Below, piece after piece: positions 12,701 through 21,816 of a stretch of 64,000 nucleotides of DNA. How positions within the stretch are numbered: the first letter of the stretch is position 1; each line of letters begins with the position of its first letter. This stretch comes from Ancylostoma caninum. Taxonomy: Eukaryota > Nematoda > Chromadorea > Rhabditida > Ancylostomatidae. The notes below the pieces were generated by a model that saw only the letters and a program-made list of their open reading frames with translations, was not told the origin of the DNA and searched no databases. Made by a program: the position numbers and the translations under genes. The DNA lies in assembly GCA_037903475.1 (NCBI GenBank), contig JBAJFG010000467.1, forward strand, positions 682,001 through 746,000, in the 5' to 3' direction.

Positions 12701-15700
12701 TCAAAATCTGGCTTTGTCTACTTTTTTGGTGGTAACGGCAGGTGTTTGCACACCTGTTGCTAACGTCAGAGAAAAAAAGCCGCCGTATGCAAGGCAGTGC
12801 TTTGAAACCGCACAGGTTTGTTATGAAAAAAGGAGCAGAGTGTCTGTTTTCTTACACTCTGAGAGTTTTACCTTAAATTTCAAACGATCTCACAGCGTTT
12901 TCACTTCAATTAAAATGCAAATATTAAAATCATATGAAATAGCGGTAGCAGAGAAGCTCATGACTATTCAATTAACTTCTTGATTTTCTCAAATTTTATT
13001 TGTAGATCTCCGCGACAACAAACCATACGGCTTCCTTAGTACTTAGTTGTCTTGATAACGAACATCAAATATGATGGAAAAAACATTAAAAAAAACCCTA
13101 TTTGCCATTGTAAGTAGTCGATTCCATCGCGAGCTGCGCGGTCGCTCTGCGTATTCCCCGTTGTTATTCATTTATCTTTCCGCACCATATTAACTCACTA
13201 TTGCCTAAAAAAGAGAGTCATTTGGCGCGTCGACTCAGAAAGCACTGCCGATACTCAGCGCGCTGGCTTTTAATTTTGAAGGAGCGGGAATTTCAAACGT
13301 ACAGAAAACCACTTTGAATTCGTCCTGAAGATGGATTTGCAGTGAATAGAATGGGAATTTGTGGTGGTCCAACTCGGGCATAGGCGAACATTCAAGAAAA
13401 ATTTTTGGATTTAGCGGATTTTTGCCTTTGACGAGGTTGTGAAAAGGACATGGACGTGGTCGATGCCTTAGATTTAGGTTTTTTAAGACTAGATTAAGGA
13501 TTTAGGCTAGATCCCCTGAAATTTCTCTCGAACGAGAAGATAGACAAATCAGAAGTTGACCATCCCTCATCCATGAGAAGGGAAGTGGGGTGGAATTAGC
13601 CAATTTTTGAACCATTCCGAATTATGTATACTGGAACCTCATTCGCGATTTTGGACAAAACCCCGTTGTTTTAGTAAATCCTTGAATGCTCTGCAACCCG
13701 ACTGACAGTCTAATTTCGCTGAAAACCTTCCATGCAGCACAACATTTCACATTTTCTCTGCAGCACCGATGCTAATACGTTCAGAAGTGCAAGCACGTTA
13801 CGTACAATTAATTTTGTGCGAATTTTTGTGGCTCCATGGGGTGCTTCGTTTTCAAATAAAATTACAACCGCATCATTTATAGTGATTAAAAGTCCAGACT
13901 GATGCAGAAATAGGCAGCTTCTTGCCGGCTAAAAAAAGCTACTTACAGTCCGATAGTGGAAAGAGGGCATCTGCGACAGTGTCTGCAATTGCGGCTGTGA
14001 CGTGCCTGGTCAGTTGGTTCAATCTAATTTTTATGTTTCCCTCTGTAAGATCTAACATGTATATGGTGCCTTTCTATTTTGTTGTTTTCCTACTGTCACT
14101 TAGTAAAATCTGTAAAAAAAATCACACACATCTGCAGCGCCTTCCCGTCTACGGACACTTACCACCCGCACGCGTAGCGTCGGGCCGTTTTGCCTTTTTG
14201 AACTTGTACACAAACGGCCAAAAATGATTGAAAAGATGACTCAACTCACTCTAGCACCTTACTAGTCACCTTGGTTCAAAAAATGTCAAAAAATGATCTG
14301 CTGTTACCAGAGAGGACGCTGGAACCGCTGCTTTCTATACTCCGTTGTACGTTGGCCTGACACGTGCGGGTGGTAAGTGCCCGATAATCCGTCTTCCCAT
14401 CAGTCGAATCAACTGATCAGCTGACCAACACAGCGCGGCGGTCGTAATTGCAGACAAAGTGAAATAAGCCTTCTCTAAGCCACCCGACTACGTAAATCCA
14501 CATTTAAAGCCACAAGAAAAAAAAACAAAAATTACATTCAATTCTTTGATAGGTTTTTTGTAAGTTCAAATATAGGTGGAGCTTCTTCCCTTTTCCTTAA
14601 TCGGACATTCAATTTGCATCTGCTTTCAAGGCCTATCCCGCCATTTTATGGTAGCGAAATTGAGTGCTATTCATGGCACCAGTTTTCTTCCTTGTTCTTC
14701 CACAAAATGACGTCACTTAAGTCTCGAGAGGCTTGTTCAGCCTATGTTACAGCTCTCTTAAAAGGTTAAGGGAAAGGATATAATTCTATAGAACACGACT
14801 TTCGAACACATGCCGCTAAGAACGTCAGCAGTTCCCAGCACAGAATATCGTAGGCTCAAAGTGTTCGAGAAATTTTCATGGAAGGAAACATGTACGAAAA
14901 AGTCTTGAAGTATGTGGGATTCTAGCATAGGACATACGGTCGCGAGAGATTGATCACCTCATTCACAGAATGTAATCCGCGCTGACGCTCCGCGAGTAGC
15001 CGTAAGCATTTCTTGGGAGAGGTTCGTTTTACTAATGAAGAAGAACCTATAGAGAGATAAGCCTGCATCTTATCGGATTATCTTCCGCAGAAAAACAGTA
15101 GATTACGTGTGTACGCAATCAACAATCAGTTATAATGCTGTCGAATAAAATCTTATGTACACTGAGCGTCGATGGCGGCGCGTTTTTCGCAGACACGGGA
15201 ACTACGCGGCGAGGCTGCGGCGCTCGGCTTGGAATTGGCGCCGTAGTGGCAAATCGAGCTTTTTTCACTAGTTTTTCACGATATTTGATGTTAATTATCA
15301 AGTAACTAACTGACTATCAGGAAAACCGTCCTTCTCGAGGCCGCGGAAAACGCTTTGTGATGTTAGGGGCTAGTGAACGTCGTCGGGAAGGGTGTCAAGT
15401 GTGAATGGAAAACGGCACTTTTTCACCGCCGGGACTCCAAAATTTTCGAAAAAAAAAAAGCCTCGCTGAAACTTTACATAATAGGGGGAGCCAATTCTTT
15501 CCAGGGTTACGGTGGGCGTACTATACATAGGGTAGCTCATAGGATCTTTCCATGTTTCGCGGTTAACCTCACTTGGTAACCTACGATTATCAACATCACT
15601 TTGCAGGACACTGCCATTTTCCTGTCGAAATCCAGAGTTTTTCTTGATTCCCTAGAGCAATCTTGCCGTAATGGTACAGAAACAACAGAAAAATGGGGTA

Positions 15701-16773
15701 GAACTTCGAGAAAAAATGGTAAAACATTCGATTGATCATGAAATAAGTGGTTAAAGTACTGTCTTAGAGCTCGAAAAGTGAGTACCATAGCCGGATTCCC
15801 GAGATGTATAGAGCACAACAAGGCTACTAAACAAAATAAATGGATCCTCGAGTTTAGCACTCCAAGTAATCCCAGTGTGCAGGGTTTCAGCGAAAAAAAC
15901 TTTTTTTCTAAGAATTTTGGAGCCCCGGTTCTTTGATAGCGCCTAAAAAAATTGCGCTAAAAAAACAGCGGAAATGGACTTTCCCCACCATAGATCACCA
16001 TTGCTTAGTTTAAATAGGTCCATGGACAGACACCCCGGTCTCTTTCGTTATTTCGCAGAAGCTCCAGTTCTTTTTTTCCTGTTTTTCATTCATGCTCAGT
16101 ATTCTTCATTTTTTTCATTTCATTTTTTCCTTCAAGAAAACCTTTGGAAGTTTCCCTGGAGAACTACTGATGAAAGAGTCCTAGGACTCAGGGACATTAA
16201 CGAAGCCACACTATCGTTCTAGTCTTAAGCCCCGAAAGCGGTTGTGTAAAGATTCATATCTTCCACTTCTTTTCTTTTATTTATCTCATTACCTTCCCAT
16301 TTGTCACCAAATTTGTTGGATGCGTTTAAATGATACTATCTATTCATATTTTCTTGTATGGTAAGCTGAACAGGTAAGCTTCAAAGCTGTTTTGAGGCTA
16401 GGCTTATTTCTCCCACAGCAGACTACATAACCAAAACATAAACAAGAATCGCAGAAAAAAGGCAATAGATAAAACTTTAAGAATCAACGAGGAGACGACT
16501 TTTGATCTTGAGTACACGCCAGATGTTCAAAGAGCAAACGCTCATTTAACTTACTTGGAAAACAAGCCATTACGCCTCGCTAGCGCTACAGAGACGAATC
16601 AATGAAGAGAGAAAAAAAGAAACCACAGGAAAACACAACATGAAAAGAGAGGTGGCCCACCTTGGATCTGGCAGAACTATCCGTTTGCTGGCTCGAGCGG
16701 CTGGCTGACTTCGGCTCTTCTCCATCGCCATCAGATAGCTGACGTCAGCCAAAACGGCTTCCAAGTCCGCCAT
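609..16773 (-). CDS. grk-2: G protein-coupled receptor kinase 2 (GRK2/beta-ARK type), N-terminal 249 codons; gene continues past base 1
   Basis: This kinase phosphorylates agonist-bound G protein-coupled receptors at the plasma membrane, leading to desensitisation; in nematodes grk-2 is known for chemosensory roles. Coding exons, in order of transcription: 16661-16773, 9458-9608, 6094-6195, 5965-6039, 3793-3854, 1677-1820, 609-708. All junctions use GT donors and AG acceptors, and the phases join without a break to 249 codons. The residues follow the family: an N-terminal helix starting [19 protein letters not shown], an RGS-homology domain over about residues 38-185 (including VPPDLFQ and FTRFCQWKN), then the kinase domain with glycine loop [10 protein letters not shown] at 198-207 and catalytic lysine in YAMKCLDKK at 220, the same number as in mammalian GRK2. 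The frame ends at MLSLVSTG with a GTGAGT donor. The rest of the kinase domain and the C-terminal pleckstrin-homology domain are not in the window. Large introns carry many transposon copies. Identity is very secure. Confidence 0.97.
709..1676. other. grk-2 intron 6
   Basis: A 968-base intron. About 1370-1530 resembles the element block at 7450-7570 (shared pattern GAGAAAAACA...CGAATAC...GAAACAGACTATA), so it is probably a family E remnant. Nothing else recognised. Confidence 0.6.
1677..1820 (-). CDS. grk-2: grk-2 coding exon 6 (end of RGS homology, kinase glycine loop)
   Basis: Completes Ser168 and encodes residues 169-215 plus two bases of Met216: [31 protein letters not shown] and [10 protein letters not shown]. 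The acceptor TATTCAG and donor GTGAGT are clear. The ATP-binding glycine loop is intact. Confidence 0.97.
2157..2741. mobile_element. Foldback transposon with TTAA target duplication, in grk-2 intron 5
   Basis: TTAA at 2157-2160 and 2738-2741 flank an element starting AGGCACAGTCCCACCTCAAA and ending as the complement of AGGCAGCGTCCCACCTCAAA. The two halves are inverted copies along nearly the whole length and meet in a loop near 2470, where GACTAGCAAAGGAGC faces GCTCCTTTGCTAGTC. The exact TTAA duplication is the habit of piggyBac-type elements. Open frames inside are by-products of the palindrome. Confidence 0.85.
2793..3063. mobile_element. Family A inverted-repeat element, in grk-2 intron 5
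   Basis: Left arm TTGCATCACAGAATGCCACT with TTGCCGCGTCGCACCGCC; right arm GGCGCGGCAGACTAGACGGG with GGTATTCTGCGATGCAGG. The core GGGCAGCGTTTTCTACCG is shared with the other family A copies. Confidence 0.75.
3793..3854 (-). CDS. grk-2: grk-2 coding exon 5
   Basis: Residues 148-167 plus two bases, [20 protein letters not shown]. Acceptor TATTTCAG, donor GTCAGT. The following intron of about 2 kb carries a family A transposon and a TTAA foldback element. Confidence 0.95.
4263..4557. mobile_element. Family B inverted-repeat element, in grk-2 intron 4
   Basis: Starts GTAAGCTAGACAGTGCGTCT and ends with the complement of GGTAGCTTAGAGAGTGCGTC. The arms of about 80 bases include TCTGCAATTACGGCTGCGG and GCCGCAATTGCAGACAAAG, with a short AT-rich core. 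No coding capacity; a MITE. The ends recur at 7.2, 8.2, 9.0, 14.0 and 37.6 kb. Confidence 0.8.
4850..4965. mobile_element. Family E terminal repeat (solo)
   Basis: TTCGGAGAGGCAAGCAAGAA, TAGGCACAAATACTCAACT and GGACTATA match the right end of the 2.15-kb element at 45850-45970. No matching left end was found nearby, so this is a solo or truncated copy. Confidence 0.55.
5093..5168. repeat. Exact tandem duplication of 38 bases
   Basis: TGTACCCATGAAGGGCATAA followed by ATGAACAAACCTATCTA occurs twice head to tail without a visible mismatch. It lies in grk-2 intron 4. Perfect identity implies a recent event. Confidence 0.9.
5965..6039 (-). CDS. grk-2: grk-2 coding exon 4
   Basis: Residues 123-147, from [11 protein letters not shown] to VPPDLFQ, 25 whole codons. 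Acceptor CTTTGCAG, donor GTCTGT. VPPDLFQ is a conserved segment of the GRK2 RGS-homology domain. Confidence 0.95.
6094..6195 (-). CDS. grk-2: grk-2 coding exon 3
   Basis: Residues 89-122, from [14 protein letters not shown] to MLAHAH, 34 whole codons. Acceptor TTTCAG, donor GTGAGT. Only 54 bases of intron separate it from exon 4, the one short intron in this part of the gene. Confidence 0.95.
6531..6677. mobile_element. Palindromic MITE (GCTACATTTATAGTTCATCG ends)
   Basis: GCTACATTTATAGTTCATCG then GAGTCCGA pairs with TCGGACTCCGATGCACTATA then AATGTAGC. About 147 bases, no coding capacity. First member of a back-to-back series in grk-2 intron 2. Confidence 0.8.
6683..6904. mobile_element. 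MITE with CACAGCGAC arms
   Basis: Left GGGTAGCTTAGGCCCATGGC...CACAGCGACACCGTCGC; right GCGACAGCGTCGCTGTGTAG...CCCTAGGCCTTAGGGTA. The inverted arms are about 45 bases. It abuts its neighbours on both sides. Confidence 0.65.
6893..7205. mobile_element. MITE with GGTATCCCCAGACTTTGCCA ends
   Basis: Left terminal GGTATCCCCAGACTTTGCCA pairs with the complement of GGCGAAGTCTGGAGATACTC at the right. The inside has two copies of AAAATGAACTGGCGAT and several ATCGAT-rich stretches. Its borders touch or overlap the flanking elements. Confidence 0.65.
7352..8045. mobile_element. Insertion element with 8-base target duplication (hAT-like), itself nested
   Basis: A 694-base insert flanked by GTGACTCC on both sides. 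The ends AGTACTACTGTATTCAGC and the complement of GCTGAAGTACAATTGCACC form a degenerate inverted repeat. Eight-base duplications are typical of hAT-type transposases. It contains a family D copy (7429-7788), which holds a family E-like piece (about 7440-7570), plus a palindrome at 7818-7990 around ATCGATTTTATTG. Confidence 0.7.
7429..7788. mobile_element. Family D element (GGGCAATTTATA ends)
   Basis: Starts GGGCAATTTATA and ends TATAAATTGCCC. The inside GCGAGGCCGTAAGCGCGTGC and GTCTGAGCTGCG match the cleaner copy at 44130-44376. Confidence 0.7.
8191..8983. other. Part of grk-2 intron 2 with long open frames, unassigned
   Basis: A plus-strand frame of 185 codons (8164-8721) overlaps a minus-strand frame of 124 codons (8250-8624). 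No domain, homologue or splice structure was recognised in either. The plus frame runs out of the family B right arm, so its start is transposon sequence. Probably non-coding or an old element. Confidence 0.3.
8984..9256. mobile_element. Family B element, in grk-2 intron 2
   Basis: Left GGTGGCTAAAAGAGTGCTTC with GACTTTGTCTGCAATTACGG; right TAACTGCAGACAAAGTCACG with GACGCACTCTTTAAGCTC. About 270 bases, ending 200 bases upstream of exon 2's acceptor as transcribed. Confidence 0.75.
9458..9608 (-). CDS. grk-2: grk-2 coding exon 2 (start of RGS-homology domain)
   Basis: It completes Ser38 and encodes residues 39-88, beginning [14 protein letters not shown] and ending with FYEA. The acceptor is GATTTTCAG and the donor GTGAGT. 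It matches the first helices of the GRK2 RGS-homology domain. Confidence 0.96.
10146..10444. mobile_element. Family A element, in grk-2 intron 1
   Basis: Starts TCAATCATTTTTGCATGACA and ends as the complement of TCAATCATTTTTGCACCACA. The arms carry GGTCTGCCGTGGCGCAC / GCGGCGCGGCAGACCG. The clearest boundaries of the family; about 299 bases, no coding capacity. Confidence 0.85.
10970..11070. repeat. AATA-rich low-complexity tract
   Basis: Irregular runs of AATAAATA, GAATAAAT and similar units. Simple sequence in grk-2 intron 1. Confidence 0.7.
11700..12310. repeat. Cluster of family F palindromic repeats
   Basis: At least two diverged units. One (about 12060-12192) is palindromic: GCATCACTGAGATTACCCAG faces CTCGGGTGATTTCAATCATG with ACATGGGCATCAGCACGTTT inside. 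Shared words (GTAAACGTGTTAAC, TACCCAGC) recur at 20.3, 25.1 and 26.7 kb. Confidence 0.6.
12311..13950. other. grk-2 intron 1, nothing recognised
   Basis: A plus-strand open frame of 89 codons at 12714-12983 has no recognisable domain. No clear repeat ends were seen. Ordinary intronic sequence. Confidence 0.5.
13951..14489. mobile_element. Family B element carrying a nested family H element
   Basis: Left arm GGAAAGAGGGCATCTGCGAC with GTGTCTGCAATTGCGGCTG; right arm GGCGGTCGTAATTGCAGACA with AAGTGAAATAAGCCTTCTC. The middle (14147-14392) is foreign and flanked by direct repeats of CTTCCC. Confidence 0.8.
14147..14392. mobile_element. Family H element inserted in family B
   Basis: Inverted ends CGGACACTTACCACCCGCAC and GTGCGGGTGGTAAGTGCCCG. 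Direct repeats CTTCCC at 14141-14146 and 14393-14398 look like the target duplication; removing the insert restores the usual family B sequence. About 246 bases, non-coding. Confidence 0.8.
14490..16660. other. 5' part of grk-2 intron 1, no gene recognised
   Basis: Moderately conserved-looking blocks near 15150-15260 (GC-rich, TTTTTCGCAGACACGGGAAC) and 15400-15970 are probably an old repeat, but I could not define its ends. Small open frames on both strands show no domain. The donor of exon 1 is at 16660-16659. Confidence 0.45.
16661..16773 (-). CDS. grk-2: grk-2 coding exon 1
   Basis: Codons 1-37 plus two bases of codon 38. It starts at the ATG complementary to 16771-16773 and encodes the receptor-contacting N-terminal helix followed by [14 protein letters not shown]. 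The donor is AAG|GTGGGC. The start is set by family alignment: [14 protein letters not shown] is the conserved GRK2 N terminus. Confidence 0.96.
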
Positions 16774-16784
16774 TTCGAACTGAA
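16774..16784 (-). promoter_or_regulatory. Probable spliced-leader acceptor of grk-2
   Basis: On the minus strand GGTTTCAG ends at 16780, followed by TTCGAA and the ATG. In nematodes an acceptor a few bases before a start codon with no exon ahead of it usually marks trans-splicing of a spliced leader. An ordinary acceptor joined to an upstream non-coding exon would look the same. Confidence 0.6.
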
Positions 16785-16806
16785 ACCGAAAACTCGAACT
16801 CTGTGA

Positions 16807-16814
16807 TGACGTCA
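16807..16814. promoter_or_regulatory. cAMP response element consensus 34 bases before grk-2 start
   Basis: A perfect TGACGTCA, the binding site of CREB/ATF factors, just upstream of the grk-2 ATG. A second perfect copy lies inside exon 1 at 16740-16747. A CRE at a gene of G-protein signalling would be a plausible feedback point, but that is inference. Confidence 0.4.
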
Positions 16815-16815
16815 T

Positions 16816-18181
16816 GGGCTCGGATATGAGCGATCATCAAAATGCACAAGTTATTCGGAACAGACGGAAACATATGGGACGCGAGTTGTCCGGGAACGAC
16901 GCGGCAAATGTGCAGATACAGATGAAAATCCATAACGACAGAGCGCGTCACGGGCAGTTTCCCCTCGGCGAATAAGTCACAGCAGACGGCGAATGCAACT
17001 CGGTAACCAAGGGAATAGAGTACGTTCACACCAACGCGTCGCTTCTCACCCAATTTCCAATGAAGTGCGATTCAGACGCGCTTAACATGCAGGAAACGAA
17101 ACATCCACATGCTGGTTGAGATAGCTGATCGGAAAAAACTTCGAGAATTTTCTGTAGGAGTGGCAGGAAAGATGGATTCCAACATAGCTAGAACCACTCA
17201 AAGCATTAGATACATTCGAATTCAAAAAGTCTATCTAATTAAACTCTAAATTTTTTTATTTTCTGGAAAAGAAAAGAAAATGCAACCCTTGAGAAGTAAC
17301 AAAGAGAGATTTAGGGCCTTTCAAATTTGAACATTCTAGTTTTTTTAATAGGGTTTTGGATTACCAACCAAATAAAATAAATTTTTCGACTTTTATTCGA
17401 TCCGGAGTATAGATTTCAACGTTTATATTTCAGTGATCCTCAAAAATGCTTCAGAACATAGAAGGAAATAGATGAAAGTGTTTCGTGCATGATTCCTTAT
17501 TCAAAATATATTCAAACGATTCAGAACTAGTTCCCAAATAGCTTCAATCGAAGCCCCCCCCGTCTGCCCCCCCCCCCCCCCCCGAGAAGAATTTCTGCGC
17601 CCACCACTGCTGCGAAGTCAGGATGGATGAGTGTACCAATCAAAACGCACTTCATTTTATCTGAAAATTTCATTCGTGACCCACATCAAAGAGAGCTTTG
17701 GCTCACATTTGGCGACAAGTTGTGGCAATCTTTTCGTGGGAAACTCGTCCACTCTGTACTAGAAGGAAGACCACAATCTCTCGGGGAACGCTCATGAATT
17801 CCGATACCCAGTTAACGGTTGATCCCGCAACAACTTCGTGTTTATACTGAGGCGGAAGTAACGTTTAATTCGTGTTTATTGAATTGGTGTCTACTGGACA
17901 GATAATTTCGACTGTTTACTTGTTCATTTACCTACATTCATTGTAGTTGTAAGTTCCATGAACATCTCATCGAGATGAGAAAAACAGACACCCAGAGACG
18001 TGTAAAATAACATGTGTATTTCTGAAACAATTAATGTATGGGTATATGTCTCGTGGAAGTTTCACTGAGATCATAAGGGTAGTGTTTGTTGTGCAAACAT
18101 TTTGTTTACAGCCTCTTAATTCAGTAAACAAATAGGTCAATATAATATACAAACAATAATGCACATATATGTTGTACTAAT
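16816..18181. other. Region upstream of grk-2
   Basis: Presumed grk-2 promoter side. A minus-strand frame of 102 codons (17053-16745) runs into exon 1 in another frame and has no recognised domain. A poly-C tract with GAGAAGAATTTCTGCGCCC and CACCACTG at about 17553-17610 resembles the right end of the hAT-type element at 41.5 kb and is probably a diverged end of that family. Confidence 0.4.
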
Positions 18182-18251
18182 CTGACTATTGGTGGTATAA
18201 TCCTTAGTATCACATATATGCAATACTAAGGATTATACTACCAGTAGTCAG
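18182..18251. repeat. Near-perfect hairpin, 29-base arms
   Basis: CTGACTATTGGTGGTATAAT then CCTTAGTAT pairs with the complementary arm at 18223-18251 with two mismatches, around a 12-base loop (18211-18222). Likely a minimal MITE. Confidence 0.85.
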
Positions 18252-21200
18252 TGCAACGATTAGTATGAACCATGAGCAACTTACCTTTCCTCCTCCGCCC
18301 CTCCGCTCACGGCTCCAGACATCAAGGAGCTAGTCACCACCACTACCAGACATGGCAGTGGCCCCGATTGCGTTTTGTACTTCAGCCTATTGCATGCCGC
18401 GACGAATATATTAAAGCGACTATGAATATGATGCGAATGGGTATTTTGATGGATCCACATCGGAAATGAGGAAATAAAGATTCAGCCATTGCGATTTTTG
18501 AGACGATTTTATGTCAAAAATAGAGACGCGGGCAGGAAAACAGCTGGAAGCGATGTCCGTCCAGCTGGCAGGCATAGTGAAGGGGAGACACGTGGTCAGA
18601 CCACCCGAGCGCACTCCCAGGGATCGAATTTCCTTCCTTATCGGGCGCAGATAGTGTTAACTACGTGAGAGAAGCGCGTGCTCGTAAAGCCTTTCAGCCA
18701 TACTGCTGTAGTAGTGGAGTAATCCTGCGGTCATATACAAGCTTGAGTAATCCGAGACTTTGAGCTGGAGGCAGTAAACACGAGTCCACCTCGGGTCAGC
18801 CGCTGCAAAGCCGCGGGGTAAGCATCGATAGGCCGTTGCACTGCGGATCCATGACCACTCCGTGATAAGCCTGCAACCTACCCGTTAATCCAATGGCGGG
18901 GATTATGAACGTTGCTGTGAGGGTAGTCATTTACCACCGTTTCAGTGTGAACGAGTAATCCAGGTAAGAATGGGTACACGTTGCCCGAGCGATTTGTCTC
19001 AGTTGGAGATGAGAAGTGATGATAAGATAGAGAGATTTCTCATTCTTCTGGGAGAATCCAAGAAAGCCCAGAAACTTCCGGGAACGTTCAACATACAAGC
19101 CTGAAGCGACTCTCGGATGAAGAACAGAATATCCCCTTTGTACTGGGTCCGCAATTGCACCGATGTTTACTCCGCGACAAATGCCATACAGTCCTGTAGA
19201 TCAGGAGGGAAGGATCTCCGCGACGCTTAGAATCCTCCACCTCGTTCCACGTCGTTATTTCTAGCAAGCAGATCATGGGTCGACATGTTAGAGATGCTAA
19301 AACAGCCCCGGAAGGAATGTGGGAATACGTGAAACACGTACATTTGATCACTTTTCATGTACATACGGCCTGTCCGATTCACCGTGGCGATGATTACCGT
19401 ACTCCTCTCCAACGCGAAGTGCGATCATCGCCCTGAAGGTGCTGTGCGATGATCGCATTGGACACTTTACTACGGGCCTTGGTTTGCTAACGCGGCTTTG
19501 CTTGCTTATTCGTCCATGAATCCCGGCCCCGTTGGGATTCGTACCAGGATCTTGGGTGAATTCGTTCACCAGGTGCAAGTTGCTCGGAAAAACCCCACTC
19601 CCATTTGAACTGATGTATCTCCATTGAGGTTTTGAAAAGGTATCTCTAATGAGTGCTTTTTTTTCTTCATCAGTACAAAGAAAATGGTCTGTTCCTTCGT
19701 CATGGAATCCACGACACAGATAAATCTTCGATTTATTCACGTTAATGTGGAATATTTACTTTTTTTTCGTCTTTTTTGTGTGGCAAACTACTGAATAAAG
19801 CAAATGGATGATGAAAAAGTATTTTCCCAGAGAAATCAGTGAAACCGAGGTAGAAGAAAATGACGGTAGCATGAATTGTTAGGATTTCCAAGGAAATACG
19901 TACACTCTGAACTAATCGGTAAGCTTATCAGAATTCGCGAATTCAGCTACAAGTGAATTAATCACACAAAATAAAACCTTCAGCGGGAATGAGGACGAGG
20001 AGAAGTCGGAAGCGAACAAATGCAGGAAATCTCGAGAGGCAAACGTGGGCGGAAGTAACAAGGCATCATCGAGTAATTGCGGAAATGTCAAGGAAACATG
20101 CGTTAGTAGCTCGGAACACGCCATATCCAGATTCTTGGAAATAAATGGTGCTAATTCGTTACATCTGTAACTCGAGGCTGGAATCTGGCTGGTCCAAAAT
20201 TACCAAATTCGGCATTCAGGAGACATTTTGCCAAAAAAAGCTGTTATGGTTGCGTTACTTCCCACTGAAATCCATCTAGACCTGGGCTTGGATGCATAAT
20301 TGAGACTACATACAGATGGTAAATGTGCCAACGTACTCAAATTTACTCTTTACCTGGCACCCATCAACACGTTTATATGTGTGATGTGGTATACCCAGCT
20401 GCTACCCATAGGTGTGAGATTAACCATCTTTGAATAATGCACTCAGGCACATGTCATGTACAATGAATTTCGGTACTTCCTGTTAAATTTATATATATAT
20501 ATATATATATTTATTTATTCGAATACGATGTGTAGGACAATCGTTGAAAAAAAATCAATAAAACAAGTAGAACAGACATGATCCTGAATGTAAAACTGAG
20601 GAAACCTATGAACTGAGTAAAAATTTTGCCATTTTCCGTTTGGATTCTTGGAAGAGGCCAAAGATTTTCCAATTCTTGGAAGAGGCCAAGGATTTGACGA
20701 TTCTGGTAGTTTTGATAAATATAAAACTGATAAATTTATTGAAGTATTCGGTTGAAGATAATTGCGACAAAAAATTTCTGGTACATAGAATGAGCTTCAG
20801 AAGACGCATTTACCCGTGATGAACAGTCAGGAATCCAGAAAATGAGAAGCTGAGCAGGACAAAACAGGTCCTACCAGGCGTTCTCGTCCACGGTCCAGGC
20901 AGGGTGCGGGTGACATGGCAGTCGAAACACATCAGCGAAACACTTCACACAAAGAAATCAAACTCGTTTCTTGCCCTTGAACGCTGATGGTTTAAATTTC
21001 AGCGTGTCGCTCTCTGTGGATCACTGGAAGCAACGCGAAAAGAAAGGAGAGGAGATACGGGTGACATCATGGAAAAGTGCACGGTTTGGTTGATTTGACG
21101 AAGGCATATGGGAGCGATGGTTTCAGTGATGGCTCATCGCTGAGTCACAGCGCCGTGTCACAGTGTTCGCGGTCGCTTACGCGGTTCTACCCGTTGCCGC

Positions 21201-21810
21201 CAAAAACATACCATACCCTTCCATTCCCATATAAAAAATAAGACAATGCCTAACTATTGCCACTACTGCTGCGTCAGAAGATCATGGTAACACCCGCTGA
21301 AATTGTCGGTTTGAGTTACCTGCGATTCTGACGTATTCCCAGGCTGAGGAGGAAGCAGAGCTCATATTCCATGCCAAGATAGCGCAAAACACGGAAGAAA
21401 CAAGCACTGAAGGAATTCAGAAAATCGGGAGCTGTTTCCTGAGAGACGTTGTGGGTCCCGCCCCGCGCGCCTGACTGGAAATGACTGAGTCTGCGTAAAC
21501 TGGCGCATCGTACTGCGGGAGTTCAGGCGACCCTGCTGGGTTCACTACTGCTAATCGTTCTCTGCGCATTATCCACATTTTTGAAATACTGAGGGCATTT
21601 TCACCTTCAAACTCCTAATCCGGGTCGAAAATCCCGATGAGTGGTGCCTTCAAAACCATGGAAATTTATCCAGGAGAAGAATTTTGTAACGATTCCCTCA
21701 TTCGTCTGATTTTGAGTTAGAATTTCGACTAATATTGATTATGAGGGAAAGCGTTTTTCTCAGATTTAATCCTGGAACATGTCAATCACTCAGGTCCAGG
21801 ACAGGCATAG
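18252..21810. other. Spacer with diverged repeats, no gene recognised
   Basis: A family F copy lies at about 20285-20465 (GGATGCATAATTGAGACTAC ... TGGCACCCATCAACACG). The segment 19295-19345 (CCCGGAAGGAATGTGGGAAT) recurs near 43490-43535. A minus-strand frame of 130 codons (19740-19348) has no recognised domain. Confidence 0.45.
20489..20512. repeat. TA dinucleotide microsatellite
   Basis: About eleven TA units followed by TTTATTTATT. Confidence 0.9.
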
Positions 21811-21816
21811 TAAAAG

